Shown in pieces: positions 9,428 to 16,820 of a stretch of 64,000 nt of DNA (its first letter is position 1; each line of letters begins with the position of its first letter). The translations under genes were made by a program, and so were the position numbers. Origin of the DNA: Serratia proteamaculans (GTDB lineage Bacteria; Pseudomonadota; Gammaproteobacteria; Enterobacterales; Enterobacteriaceae). The notes beneath the pieces are model-generated. The model was given only the letters and a program-made list of their open reading frames with translations, was not told the DNA's origin and searched no databases. The stretch lies in NCBI RefSeq assembly GCF_013337185.1, contig NZ_SWDE01000001.1:620001-684000 (forward strand), written 5' to 3'.

Positions 9428-9443
9428 TGTGATGTAGATCACA
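9428..9443. promoter_or_regulatory. CRP binding site, perfect consensus core
   Basis: TGTGATGTAGATCACA matches the cAMP-CRP consensus TGTGA-N6-TCACA exactly. It is 94 bp upstream of the acrZ start and roughly 45-50 bp upstream of its likely transcription start, and about 440 bp from the small membrane protein gene at 9883. The acrZ promoter is the more likely target, which is an inference. Confidence 0.75.
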
Positions 9444-9882
9444 ACCAACTTCGCTAATGTAACTTACACAGTTGCATTACCACAATACAAAAAAATGCTC
9501 TCTTCCCGTGCTCCTGGCTGTCTCCCTGTCGTGCTCACACAACGCCTTTTACAGACTGGCGATCGCCCTCTATCTGATAGCGGTCAGTTAACATTTTTTA
9601 AACAAGCATTGAGCCAACCAATAGAATAAAAATACTTATTTACTCAGAAATTAAATTTGTTTCAATCGAAACCTCACGCCACATCCTGTTGTTTATAATA
9701 TAAAAACATTGCATTACCCTTTCCGGCTCGCAACTATCATAAACACGTAGCAATATTGGTGTAGTTGGCAGCATATTGAACATGCGAGAATAATAGGCAT
9801 GGCTTATCATTAGCCTAGGAAGAATTATTAGAAACAAATATATGACGCCATATTGTTGCATATTTGTTTTATGGAGAGACAA
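9444..9882. other. AT-rich intergenic region without a convincing gene
   Basis: About 440 nt of mostly AT-rich sequence between the CRP site and the next start codon. Reading frames on both strands are short and lack good ribosome binding sites. An 80-residue minus-strand frame (9640-9882) overlaps the start of the next gene and has no family features. I see no strong promoter pair, repeat or RNA gene. Confidence 0.5.
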
Positions 9883-10176
9883 GTGAAATTTAAATCAAAG
9901 AAAATTACAGGCATTTCATTAACAAAAGAATACCTCATCAATAACAATAAAATACAACAAGTTACACGGAAGAATCGCTTGTCTCAGCACAAATCTGGAA
10001 CAACAAGAAAGTTAACCTCGTTAACCGTTAGCAAGGGTTTATCAACGCCAGAGAATAAATTAAAAAGAACCACAATTCAGTGGATGGAGCGTTATGCCTG
10101 GCATGGGGTATTCATCGTTAGCGGATTATTTTGGCTGGTGGTGTGTGGCCTTATTTGGTTTCTAAGTTCCCTGTAA
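9883..10176 (+). CDS. Small basic protein with one C-terminal membrane helix
   Basis: An unrecognised protein of about 97 residues. GTG 9883 is preferred because GGAGA ends 5 nt before it; an ATG 12 nt upstream is in frame but lacks its own site. The first two thirds are strongly basic (many Lys/Arg, with Ser/Thr) and predicted disordered. The last 25 residues, WHGVFIVSGLFWLVVCGLIW, form one membrane helix ending almost at the C-terminus. This tail-anchored layout suggests a cytoplasmic basic domain tethered to the inner membrane. Base composition is more AT-rich than the neighbours. The function is unknown. Confidence 0.55.
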   Translation: MKFKSKKITGISLTKEYLINNNKIQQVTRKNRLSQHKSGTTRKLTSLTVSKGLSTPENKLKRTTIQWMERYAWHGVFIVSGLFWLVVCGLIWFLSSL

Positions 10177-10572
10177 GGCGATTATTTACCCTTAACTTTA
10201 GTCATAAGAATTTAAATTCTCCGGTGCCATCTACCCGCTAATAAAGTGTTAGTTATCCCCCACTCAGTCCATTCTTTCCAGAAGAGTCTGCCGTTGTGCA
10301 CTGCATTGGTCAGTCGTGAGAGCAACTAACCGGCGTAGCGGCAGCGGTATACACGCGATAGGTCGCTCATCTTGGTTGGTCAGGCAGAGAAACTGTCTGT
10401 TTTGTCGCCAACCCAGAGCATGGCAACCGCGAAATAAAATCCGGCCACTCAAAATTAAGAATATTTACCTATTCTAATTTCCTGCGCAGGAATACATTCA
10501 TCTCAACTTTTACCGGCCGATTAACACGAGCTTTATTTGTCCGTTAATTAGGCAATTTACCAGGAAACTCTT
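10177..10572. other. Intergenic region upstream of osmB
   Basis: Nearly 400 nt without a convincing gene. A 62-residue minus-strand frame at 10264-10452 has no ribosome binding site or family features. The right part contains the osmB control region, including the RcsB-like box listed separately and an AGGAAA ribosome site just before osmB. Confidence 0.5.
10456..10470. promoter_or_regulatory. RcsB-like box upstream of osmB
   Basis: TTAAGAATATTTACC resembles the RcsAB/RcsB box (TAAGAATATTCCTA type), matching through TAAGAATATT. It lies about 100 bp before the osmB start. E. coli osmB is known to respond to the Rcs phosphorelay and RpoS, so the location fits. This is a pattern match only. Confidence 0.35.
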
Positions 10573-10785
10573 ATGAACTTTAAACGTGCCGCAGGTGTGA
10601 TGGTGGTTGTTATCGCTACCCTTTCCGTAACTGCATGTGGGAATATGTCTCACCGCGATCGCAACACCGCGATCGGTGCAGGTGTCGGTGCCCTGGGTGG
10701 TGCAGTATTGACCGACGGCAGCACGCTGGGCACCTTGGGCGGCGCAGCGTTGGGCGGCATCATCGGCCACCAGACCAGTCGCTGA
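10573..10785 (+). CDS. osmB: Osmotically inducible lipoprotein OsmB
   Basis: A 70-residue lipoprotein. A signal peptide ends in the lipobox VTAC, so Cys22 would be lipidated. The mature part contains RDRNTAIGAGVGALGGAVLTDGSTLG, almost identical to remembered E. coli OsmB (72 residues), followed by a glycine-zipper (GGAALGGIIGHQ). OsmB belongs to the cell envelope response to osmotic and stationary-phase stress; its biochemical role is unclear. AGGAAA precedes the ATG. It is monocistronic, with a hairpin 25 nt after the stop. Confidence 0.95.
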   Translation: MNFKRAAGVMVVVIATLSVTACGNMSHRDRNTAIGAGVGALGGAVLTDGSTLGTLGGAALGGIIGHQTSR

Positions 10786-10810
10786 TCCCGGCCGCAAATA
10801 CATCAATCCC

Positions 10811-10845
10811 AGATCGGTTATTGTCTATTTAAAAATAACCGATCT
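10811..10845 (+). terminator. Hairpin terminator of osmB
   Basis: A perfect 11-bp inverted repeat (AGATCGGTTAT / ATAACCGATCT) with a 13-nt AT-rich loop follows osmB. No long T run follows, so it may act as a processing or stability hairpin as well as a terminator. Confidence 0.55.
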
Positions 10846-11226
10846 GAAATTCACACCATTCTATTATTTTTATCATTTAAGATAAAAACTTAATATCCTC
10901 CACATTATTTCATCCCAATAAAATAAAGCCCACTTATAGTATAAATTCTGGTACTACCGCCACTCACTCTCGCTTTCCAACAACGCCACAACGGATGTTG
11001 TTGCTGTTCTTGCCCGGCCATTTTTATTTCTTGACTTACATAACTTCAGGATTATAGTTTCCAAATAAAACGTGAAACAGAGTTTCATATTTGAAACTTT
11101 ATCAAACGTAAAATAATAAATACTTAACTAAAACTTGTCTCATATATAAAACTCAACGAGCACTTCCATTATTTATGGCGGAATTCGCTCGCCTTTTTAA
11201 ACATCAGGTGTCATCAGGGGAAATTC
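10846..11226. other. AT-rich control region before the porin gene
   Basis: About 380 nt of AT-rich sequence with no gene. Its notable content is the stacked palindrome at 11073-11097. AGGGG lies about 8 nt before the porin ATG. No clear sigma-70 promoter pair stands out. Confidence 0.5.
11073..11097. promoter_or_regulatory. Stacked TGAAAC/GTTTCA palindromes upstream of the porin
   Basis: Three alternating half-sites, TGAAAC-N3-GTTTCA-N4-TGAAAC, form two overlapping perfect palindromes about 130 bp before the porin start. The half-sites resemble those of IclR-family KdgR operators (TGAAAC...GTTTCA type) of enterobacterial pectin and uronate genes, though spacing differs. A repressor or activator binding cooperatively is inferred. 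Confidence 0.45.
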
Positions 11227-12465
11227 ATGCGCAGAGCCATAATCATAACTTTACTATTATCACCAATGAGTTACGCAAACACGTCCACATCCGCCAATGA
11301 TAAGCTCGTCACAAAACCTGAGGTAAAAAAGAGCAGTCCGGCATTCCCCCATCTGCATTGGCAAAGTGAGGACAATAATAAAAACATTGATATCGGTGGT
11401 GCATTACGCGCCAACTATCGTTATGAAGACTGGGGCAGCAGTAATTACCGCAACCCACCCCACTTACGTTTTGATACCTTTCGCATCGATGCCAGTGGCA
11501 ACTATAATGACGCTTTCTTTGATTCCGGATTTTGGTTTCAGGATCACCGAAAATACGCCATCGACCGGGCCTATGTCGGCTATCACCTGAGCGGGAACTC
11601 TGACCTGCAGCTGGGCGCACCTTTCAAACCCTTTGGTTTACAGCCTTATCCCCAGTTCGGCTGGTCCTACGGTATCCCGTTTTATCTCGGTTTCGGGGTC
11701 AATAACGGGTTAGGTGCCAAATACCAATTCCATGACCATGGCTGGGCGCTGGATGCCGCCTATTTCCCCCGCATGATGCCGGCAGGCGTGCGCTACGCCC
11801 CGGAAGTGGGCAATTTCGACGATCTGAAAAATACCAACTACGGTTCGCAACATTTGCAAGCCAACGAGAAGCGTGACCAGGTGAACCTGCGTCTGGCACG
11901 TGAATTCCATCAGGGCGACTGGAACAACGAGCTCGGCGGTTCGCTGGCAGTTTCCCGGCTCTATAATCATGACACCGGGGATAATGGCACCTACTGGGCG
12001 ACAGGCCTGCATGCTTTGGTGAACTACGATCCGTGGCATCTGTCGACGCAAATTATCCGTTATTCTTATGATGCCAAAGGGCCTGAGGGTGCCAACAACT
12101 CGGTAATTTTAATGGGCGGTAATGGCCTGACGCCGGCCTATTTGATTCCGGCGCAGGCCACCACTGCGTCCATTAATCTGGCGCGTGATGTCGAAGTGCC
12201 CTGGGGGCCGGTGAAAAAACTGCGTTTTTATAACGACTACAGCGTGTTGTGGAAAGATAAGGACGGCGGTTCTGACTCTAAAATGAATACCCTCGGGGTG
12301 CAGGTCTTTGCCCTGCCGGTGATGGTGTGGGTTGATCTGACCTGGGCGCAAAACGCCAACCCCTGGGGCGGTGCCGAAAACGCCACCGGCTGGACCAGCA
12401 CCCAGTCCTCCGGCAGCAATAAATGGTATTTCCGCACTAACCTCAACATCGGCTACTACTTCTGA
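11227..12465 (+). CDS. Outer-membrane porin, OprO/OprP-like
   Basis: A 412-residue beta-barrel protein. A Sec signal peptide ends near residue 17 (SYA). Alternating hydrophobic and aromatic strands run through the protein, and it ends in a typical terminal strand with C-terminal Phe (NLNIGYYF), needed for BAM assembly. The KAIDRAYVGYHL and LQLGAPFKPFG segments resemble phosphate-selective porin O/P family members, but the Lys/Arg ladder that sets anion specificity cannot be judged. It stands alone, followed by a bidirectional terminator. The regulator may act on the palindromes at 11073-11097. Confidence 0.72.
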   Translation: MRRAIIITLLLSPMSYANTSTSANDKLVTKPEVKKSSPAFPHLHWQSEDNNKNIDIGGALRANYRYEDWGSSNYRNPPHLRFDTFRIDASGNYNDAFFDSGFWFQDHRKYAIDRAYVGYHLSGNSDLQLGAPFKPFGLQPYPQFGWSYGIPFYLGFGVNNGLGAKYQFHDHGWALDAAYFPRMMPAGVRYAPEVGNFDDLKNTNYGSQHLQANEKRDQVNLRLAREFHQGDWNNELGGSLAVSRLYNHDTGDNGTYWATGLHALVNYDPWHLSTQIIRYSYDAKGPEGANNSVILMGGNGLTPAYLIPAQATTASINLARDVEVPWGPVKKLRFYNDYSVLWKDKDGGSDSKMNTLGVQVFALPVMVWVDLTWAQNANPWGGAENATGWTSTQSSGSNKWYFRTNLNIGYYF

Positions 12466-12469
12466 TCCG

Positions 12470-12491
12470 TTCCCCCTAATCCGAGGGGGAA
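12470..12491. terminator. Bidirectional hairpin between porin and PBP3 paralogue
   Basis: A 7-bp stem (TTCCCCC / GGGGGAA) with an 8-nt loop lies between the convergent stop codons of the porin gene and the FtsI-like gene. Confidence 0.55.
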
Positions 12492-12499
12492 ACATTACA

Positions 12500-14218
12500 T
12501 TAGCCCTTAACCTGAGACACCACGTTCAACGGCTGGGCATCAGGCAGAATGTTCATATGTTCCAGCACCTGAGCCATAATTTTGCCAAATACCGGGCCGG
12601 CCACCGAACCACCGAAGTGTTTGCCGGCTTTCGGGTTATTAACCATCACCACCAGCGCTACCTGAGGGTCGCTGGCCGGTGCCACACCGGCGGTGTAGTT
12701 GATGTAACCGCCGTCGTATTTGCCATTCGGCCCCATCTTCTCTGCGGTACCGGTTTTAATCGCCAGCCGGTAGCCCGGCACTGCGGCGCTGAGCCCGCTG
12801 CCGCCTGGCAAAGCATCGCTTTCCATCATGTGCACTACGGTTTTTACCGTATCTTCCGGCAGGATCCGTTGCCCCATTACCGGTGGTGTTACTTTGGTTA
12901 TCGACAATGGCCGATAAACGCCGTAGGAACCGATAGTGGCATACTCGCGCGCCATCTGTAGCGGCGTCACCCGCAGGCCGTAGCCGAAGGAGAAGGTTGC
13001 CCGTTCGATATCCGCCCAGCGTTCACGGTGCTGCGGCAAGTAGCCGCTGCTCTCGTTACCAATCCCCAGATCGGTCGGCAGCCCCAGGCCAAAGCTTTTG
13101 TAAACTGCCGGCAGCACGGTAGCGGGCAGCGCCAACGCGATGTGCGAAACGGCGATGTCACTGGATTTTTGCAGTACTCCGGTAATGGTCAGTTTCGACC
13201 AGTGGCCCACGTCCTTGATTAAGTGCCCGTTAACCCGGTAAGGCGTGGTATCCAGCACGGTATCCGGCCTGATTAGGTGGTGCTCCAGCCCGACCATCAC
13301 CACCACGGGTTTCACCGTCGAGCCTGGCTCGAAACTGTCACTGCTGCATACGTTGCGAATATCTTTTGTCGGCGTACCCGCATAGTTGTTTGGGTTAAAC
13401 GACGGGTAGCTGGCCATGCCCAGCACCTCGCCGGTATTCACCTTCACCAATACGGCACAGCCGGAGTCTGCCTGGTTGGCCACCACGCCATCGCGGATCT
13501 GTGCATACAGCACGTACTGGATAAATTTGTCGATGCTCAACGTGACGTTCGGCGGAGGCACAGGATCGACGTTTTTAATCACACCAATCACCGCCCCGCT
13601 ACCATCCTTCTGGTATACGCGCAGCCCGTTCTTGCCTTGCAGCAGGTGGTTAAAGCCCAGTTCGATGCCTTCCAGCCCCTGATTATCCTGTCCGACAATA
13701 CCGATCAGCCCGGCGGCATCCTGACTCATCGGATAAAAGCGGCTGAAGTCCTGCTCGGTACTGACGCCAGTCAAATGCAGCTTGCTGATATAGTTGGCAT
13801 TATCATCTTCAACCTTGCGTGCCAGATAGACAAAACGCTTATGGGCGTTCGACTGGATCAGCTTTTGTACCTCAGTCAGCGGCATTTTCAGCACGTTGGC
13901 CAGGCTCTGCCAGCGTTCATTGGTGATATCGGTATGGCTATCGAGGATATGTTTGGGATCCAGCACGATATCGCGCGAAGACACGCTCACGGCCAGCGCT
14001 TCACCATTGCGGTCGGTGATCATTCCCCGGTTGGTCGGCAACACCTGGGTGCGGATCGAACGCTGATCCGCCTGGTCAGTCAGTTGTTGATGCTCCAACA
14101 GTTGTAAATAACCCACTCGAAACGCCAGCAGGAAAAAGCAAACCAGTATCCCGGCGCAGATCCAGCCAAAGCGAAGGGTTGAATAATTTTTACCGCTTTT
14201 TTTTATTAATGGCGCCAC
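12500..14218 (-). CDS. Second FtsI-like peptidoglycan transpeptidase (PBP3 paralogue)
   Basis: A class B penicillin-binding protein of 572 residues, assuming GTG 14218. That start has AGGG 6 nt upstream and leaves a short cytoplasmic tail before the single membrane helix, as in FtsI; a longer frame reaches TTG 14314 without a ribosome site. The pedestal motif RGMITDRNG is followed by the transpeptidase domain: STVK with Ser300 as acylated serine, then KSSD and KTG (488-490). The second motif is Ser-Ser-Asp where E. coli FtsI has Ser-Ser-Asn. The gene is not in a dcw cluster but pairs with a second MrdA, recalling the PBP2SAL/PBP3SAL paralogues of Salmonella that act at acidic pH. Confidence 0.88.
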   Translation of the reverse strand: MAPLIKKSGKNYSTLRFGWICAGILVCFFLLAFRVGYLQLLEHQQLTDQADQRSIRTQVLPTNRGMITDRNGEALAVSVSSRDIVLDPKHILDSHTDITNERWQSLANVLKMPLTEVQKLIQSNAHKRFVYLARKVEDDNANYISKLHLTGVSTEQDFSRFYPMSQDAAGLIGIVGQDNQGLEGIELGFNHLLQGKNGLRVYQKDGSGAVIGVIKNVDPVPPPNVTLSIDKFIQYVLYAQIRDGVVANQADSGCAVLVKVNTGEVLGMASYPSFNPNNYAGTPTKDIRNVCSSDSFEPGSTVKPVVVMVGLEHHLIRPDTVLDTTPYRVNGHLIKDVGHWSKLTITGVLQKSSDIAVSHIALALPATVLPAVYKSFGLGLPTDLGIGNESSGYLPQHRERWADIERATFSFGYGLRVTPLQMAREYATIGSYGVYRPLSITKVTPPVMGQRILPEDTVKTVVHMMESDALPGGSGLSAAVPGYRLAIKTGTAEKMGPNGKYDGGYINYTAGVAPASDPQVALVVMVNNPKAGKHFGGSVAGPVFGKIMAQVLEHMNILPDAQPLNVVSQVKG

Positions 14219-14320
14219 TGTTAACCCTGCGTTTTTATTAAAGTTATGTAATGATTTCAGTCTACCCTGACGAAAATCTTTAGAAGATTGCAGTTTGTAA
14301 GAAAGTAAAAACAAACGCGT

Positions 14321-16246
14321 TTACTGTTGCACATCCGCGCTGTCGTTTAACTCCGGTTTAACTTCTTGCCCCTTGTCAGGCTGCGGGGCATTGGCCGGGT
14401 CAAATATATGGTCGAGGATCGCCCGCGCCGTAGGCCCTGCCACCACGCCGTCACCACCGCCGTTTTCCAGAATCAGCGCCATCGCCACCCGTGGATTTTT
14501 ATAAGGGGCAAACAGCGTATAGAAAATATGGTCACGCAGCCGCACCGGGATCATTTTGGCGTTATAGGTCTGATTTTCTTTCAGCCCGAACACCTGTGAA
14601 GTCCCGGACTTGGCGGCAATTTGGTACGGCGCGGTGTGGAACAGCTTGTAGCCGGTGCCGTTTGGCAGGTTGGCCATACCATACATGCCGTTGCGCACAA
14701 TGCCCCAATACGGCGATTTGGCATCGCCAATCTGCGCGGCCTGCTTCGGTGGTTGATAGAGGTTCACCTGGCGACCCTGGCGCAGGGAATACAGCAAATG
14801 CGGGGTTTTCACCTTGCCATTATTGATAAGCGTAGTGAGTGCCTTCACCATCTGGATGGGCGTGGCGACCCAATATCCCTGGCCGATACCCACCGAGATA
14901 GTATCCCCCTGGTACCAGGTTTTTTTATGCACCCGCTGCTTCCATTCGCGGCTTGGCAAGACACCGCGATATTCTTCATTAAGATCAATCCCGGTAGCCT
15001 GGCCGTAACCAAACTTGCTCAGCCAGCTATGAATGCGGTCAATGCCCATTTCATAGGCCACCTGATAGAAGAAGGTATCGGCAGACTCTTCAATCGCCTT
15101 GGTCACGTTCAGCATCCCATGGCCGCTTTTCAACCAGTCACGATAGCGGCGCTGAGTCCCCGGCAAGGTCCAGGTCGGTGCGCCAAAGAAGGTGGTATTG
15201 GGAGTGATCACCCCGGCGAACAGCGCAGAAGTCGCCATGTAGGGCTTCACGGTAGATGCCGGTGGATAAAGCCCCTGAGTTACGCGGTTAATCAGCGGCA
15301 AATCGGGGTTGGCCAACAAGGATTTATAGGCGGAATAACTGATGCCCTTCACGAAAGGATTGGGATCGTAGCTGGGGCTGGAAACCATCGCCAGAATACC
15401 GCCGTCACGCGGATCCTCGACCACCACCGCCGCTCGCTGCCCCTTCAACACCGACTCGATATACTGTTGCAGCGACAGATCGAGCGTCAGATAGATATTC
15501 TTGCCCGCCTGCGGCGGCTGCTCCTTCAGCAGGCGAATGACCCGGCCGTGGTTATCCACCTCCACTTCCTGATAACCGGTGGTGCCGTGCAGTTCAGACT
15601 CATAATAGGCCTCAATGCCCTGCTTGCCGATATTGTGGTCGGCGGCGTAGTTCTCACTAAGACCGGCTTTATCCAGCCGCTTTAAATCAGCGTCATTGAT
15701 TTTTGATACGTAACCCACCACATGAGCCAACTCGGCACCGTACGGATATTCCCGTTGCTGATAGGTATCGATGGTTACCCCATCAAAGCGATACTGATTG
15801 ACCGCAAAGCGCGCAACCTCGGTCTCGGTCAGCCCGCTTTTCAGCGTCACCGGCTTGTAGCGACCGTTATGGTGCATGTCATCGCGAAAGGCGGTGATGT
15901 CTTCGGGGCTAAGATCGACAATCGGCGTCAGCTGTTGCAGCAACGCGGTCATGTTTTCGATTTTGCTGGGGACGACCTGAATTTGGTAAAGCGTAATATT
16001 ACGCACCAACGGGATACCGTTGCGGTCGAAGATCAGCCCACGACTCGGGGCAATCGGCACCATTTTAATGTCGTTCTGATTGGAACGAGTTTGGTAGAAC
16101 CCATGCTGTTTGACCTGCAATCGATACAGGTTGGCGACCAGCACGCCAAAACAGGCGACAACCAGCACCATGGCCACGCCGGCACGGCGAATAAACAGCA
16201 TTTCCTCGGCGGAATGGTCACGAATTTTATCTTTTAATAGGGCCAT
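14321..16246 (-). CDS. Second MrdA-like peptidoglycan transpeptidase (PBP2 paralogue)
   Basis: A 641-residue class B penicillin-binding protein very similar to E. coli PBP2 (633 residues). One membrane helix covers about residues 22-42 and the pedestal contains VPIAPSRGLIFDRNG. The active-site motifs are STVK (Ser331), SAD (388-390) and KSG (546-548), all intact, in the normal spacing. PBP2 makes side-wall cross-links with RodA for elongation, but no rodA, rlpA or rsfS genes flank it here, so this is an extra copy. It is upstream of the FtsI paralogue on the same strand, 102 nt from its preferred start. The ATG is 16246. Confidence 0.9.
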   Translation of the reverse strand: MALLKDKIRDHSAEEMLFIRRAGVAMVLVVACFGVLVANLYRLQVKQHGFYQTRSNQNDIKMVPIAPSRGLIFDRNGIPLVRNITLYQIQVVPSKIENMTALLQQLTPIVDLSPEDITAFRDDMHHNGRYKPVTLKSGLTETEVARFAVNQYRFDGVTIDTYQQREYPYGAELAHVVGYVSKINDADLKRLDKAGLSENYAADHNIGKQGIEAYYESELHGTTGYQEVEVDNHGRVIRLLKEQPPQAGKNIYLTLDLSLQQYIESVLKGQRAAVVVEDPRDGGILAMVSSPSYDPNPFVKGISYSAYKSLLANPDLPLINRVTQGLYPPASTVKPYMATSALFAGVITPNTTFFGAPTWTLPGTQRRYRDWLKSGHGMLNVTKAIEESADTFFYQVAYEMGIDRIHSWLSKFGYGQATGIDLNEEYRGVLPSREWKQRVHKKTWYQGDTISVGIGQGYWVATPIQMVKALTTLINNGKVKTPHLLYSLRQGRQVNLYQPPKQAAQIGDAKSPYWGIVRNGMYGMANLPNGTGYKLFHTAPYQIAAKSGTSQVFGLKENQTYNAKMIPVRLRDHIFYTLFAPYKNPRVAMALILENGGGDGVVAGPTARAILDHIFDPANAPQPDKGQEVKPELNDSADVQQ

Positions 16247-16423
16247 GCGTGGCGAGTTACCTGTCAGACGTCACAATTTCCCAAGATAAATCAGGGTCGT
16301 GAAAAGTCGGCAAGCATAGCGTTATTGGCAAAGGCGCCCCATGAAAAGGTTGCTAATGAAATGGCATAAATGTTTCAGCATGTTGGAATGTTACCAAATG
16401 CCGATTTTTCTGCCGGTCAGGGA

Positions 16424-16453
16424 TTGAGCCGTGATTTATGCCGGTGCTACAAT
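16424..16453 (+). promoter_or_regulatory. Candidate sigma-70 promoter for the small membrane protein gene
   Basis: TTGAGC (16424-16429) and TACAAT (16448-16453) are separated by 18 bp, placing the start of transcription near 16460. The CRP site at 16453-16468 would overlap the start point, a position that favours repression by CRP. This is an inference from spacing. Confidence 0.45.
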
Positions 16454-16468
16454 GTGACGCAGATCACA
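16453..16468. promoter_or_regulatory. CRP binding site, perfect consensus core
   Basis: TGTGACGCAGATCACA matches TGTGA-N6-TCACA exactly, 64 bp before the start of the 93-residue membrane protein gene. No other gene starts close enough on the plus strand; the divergent mrdA paralogue starts about 210 bp away. The rest of 16247-16531 shows no gene. Confidence 0.75.
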
Positions 16469-16531
16469 CTAATTCATTTTTTGCCCGCACCGCCCCCCGC
16501 CGGTTGCGGCTTTTTCCAAGGACCATGTTCG

Positions 16532-16813
16532 ATGAGTGCCATTGCCACAGGTTTTATCATGATGCGCTGGGAGTTACTGAGCGCCGTTATGATGTTTATG
16601 TCCAGCCAGCTAAACGTCGTTTGCCGTAAGACCAGCCGCAACGGCATGGCATTTATGTTCAGCAGCCTGGGGCTGTTCACCACCTGCTGGTTCGTCATGG
16701 GCCTGATGGGCATCAGTTTCAGCCAGGAAGGTTTTACGCAGTTCTGGTCACACGCCTGGGATATGTATGTCGAAGTGGTCAGCAACACCCCCACCGACTG
16801 GCCACTGCCCTGA
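16532..16813 (+). CDS. Small two-helix inner-membrane protein, function unknown
   Basis: A 93-residue protein I do not recognise by name. ATG 16532 follows AAGGA by about 9 nt. Two hydrophobic segments at roughly residues 13-30 and 38-62 are rich in Met and Phe and joined by a short basic loop (CRKTSRNG). The C-terminus is acidic and aromatic and ends in PTDWPLP. A perfect CRP site just upstream points to control by carbon status. It ends 7 nt before the convergent LysR gene. Confidence 0.65.
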   Translation: MSAIATGFIMMRWELLSAVMMFMSSQLNVVCRKTSRNGMAFMFSSLGLFTTCWFVMGLMGISFSQEGFTQFWSHAWDMYVEVVSNTPTDWPLP

Positions 16814-16820
16814 GCCGCAC

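Noticed and set aside
9405-9430. Possible MarA/SoxS/Rob box upstream of acrZ
   Set aside because: Only the RYYAAA half is present; the GCAC half is missing, although acrZ is MarA-controlled in E. coli.
9640-9882. 80-residue minus-strand frame upstream of the small basic protein
   Set aside because: AT-rich chance frame without ribosome site or family features, overlapping the start of the gene on the other strand.
10264-10452. 62-residue minus-strand frame before osmB
   Set aside because: No ribosome binding site, no hydrophobic or domain pattern, and it lies in the osmB control region.
13277-14107. Plus-strand open frame antisense to the FtsI paralogue
   Set aside because: Composition matches a shadow of the minus-strand gene, which has complete PBP motifs.
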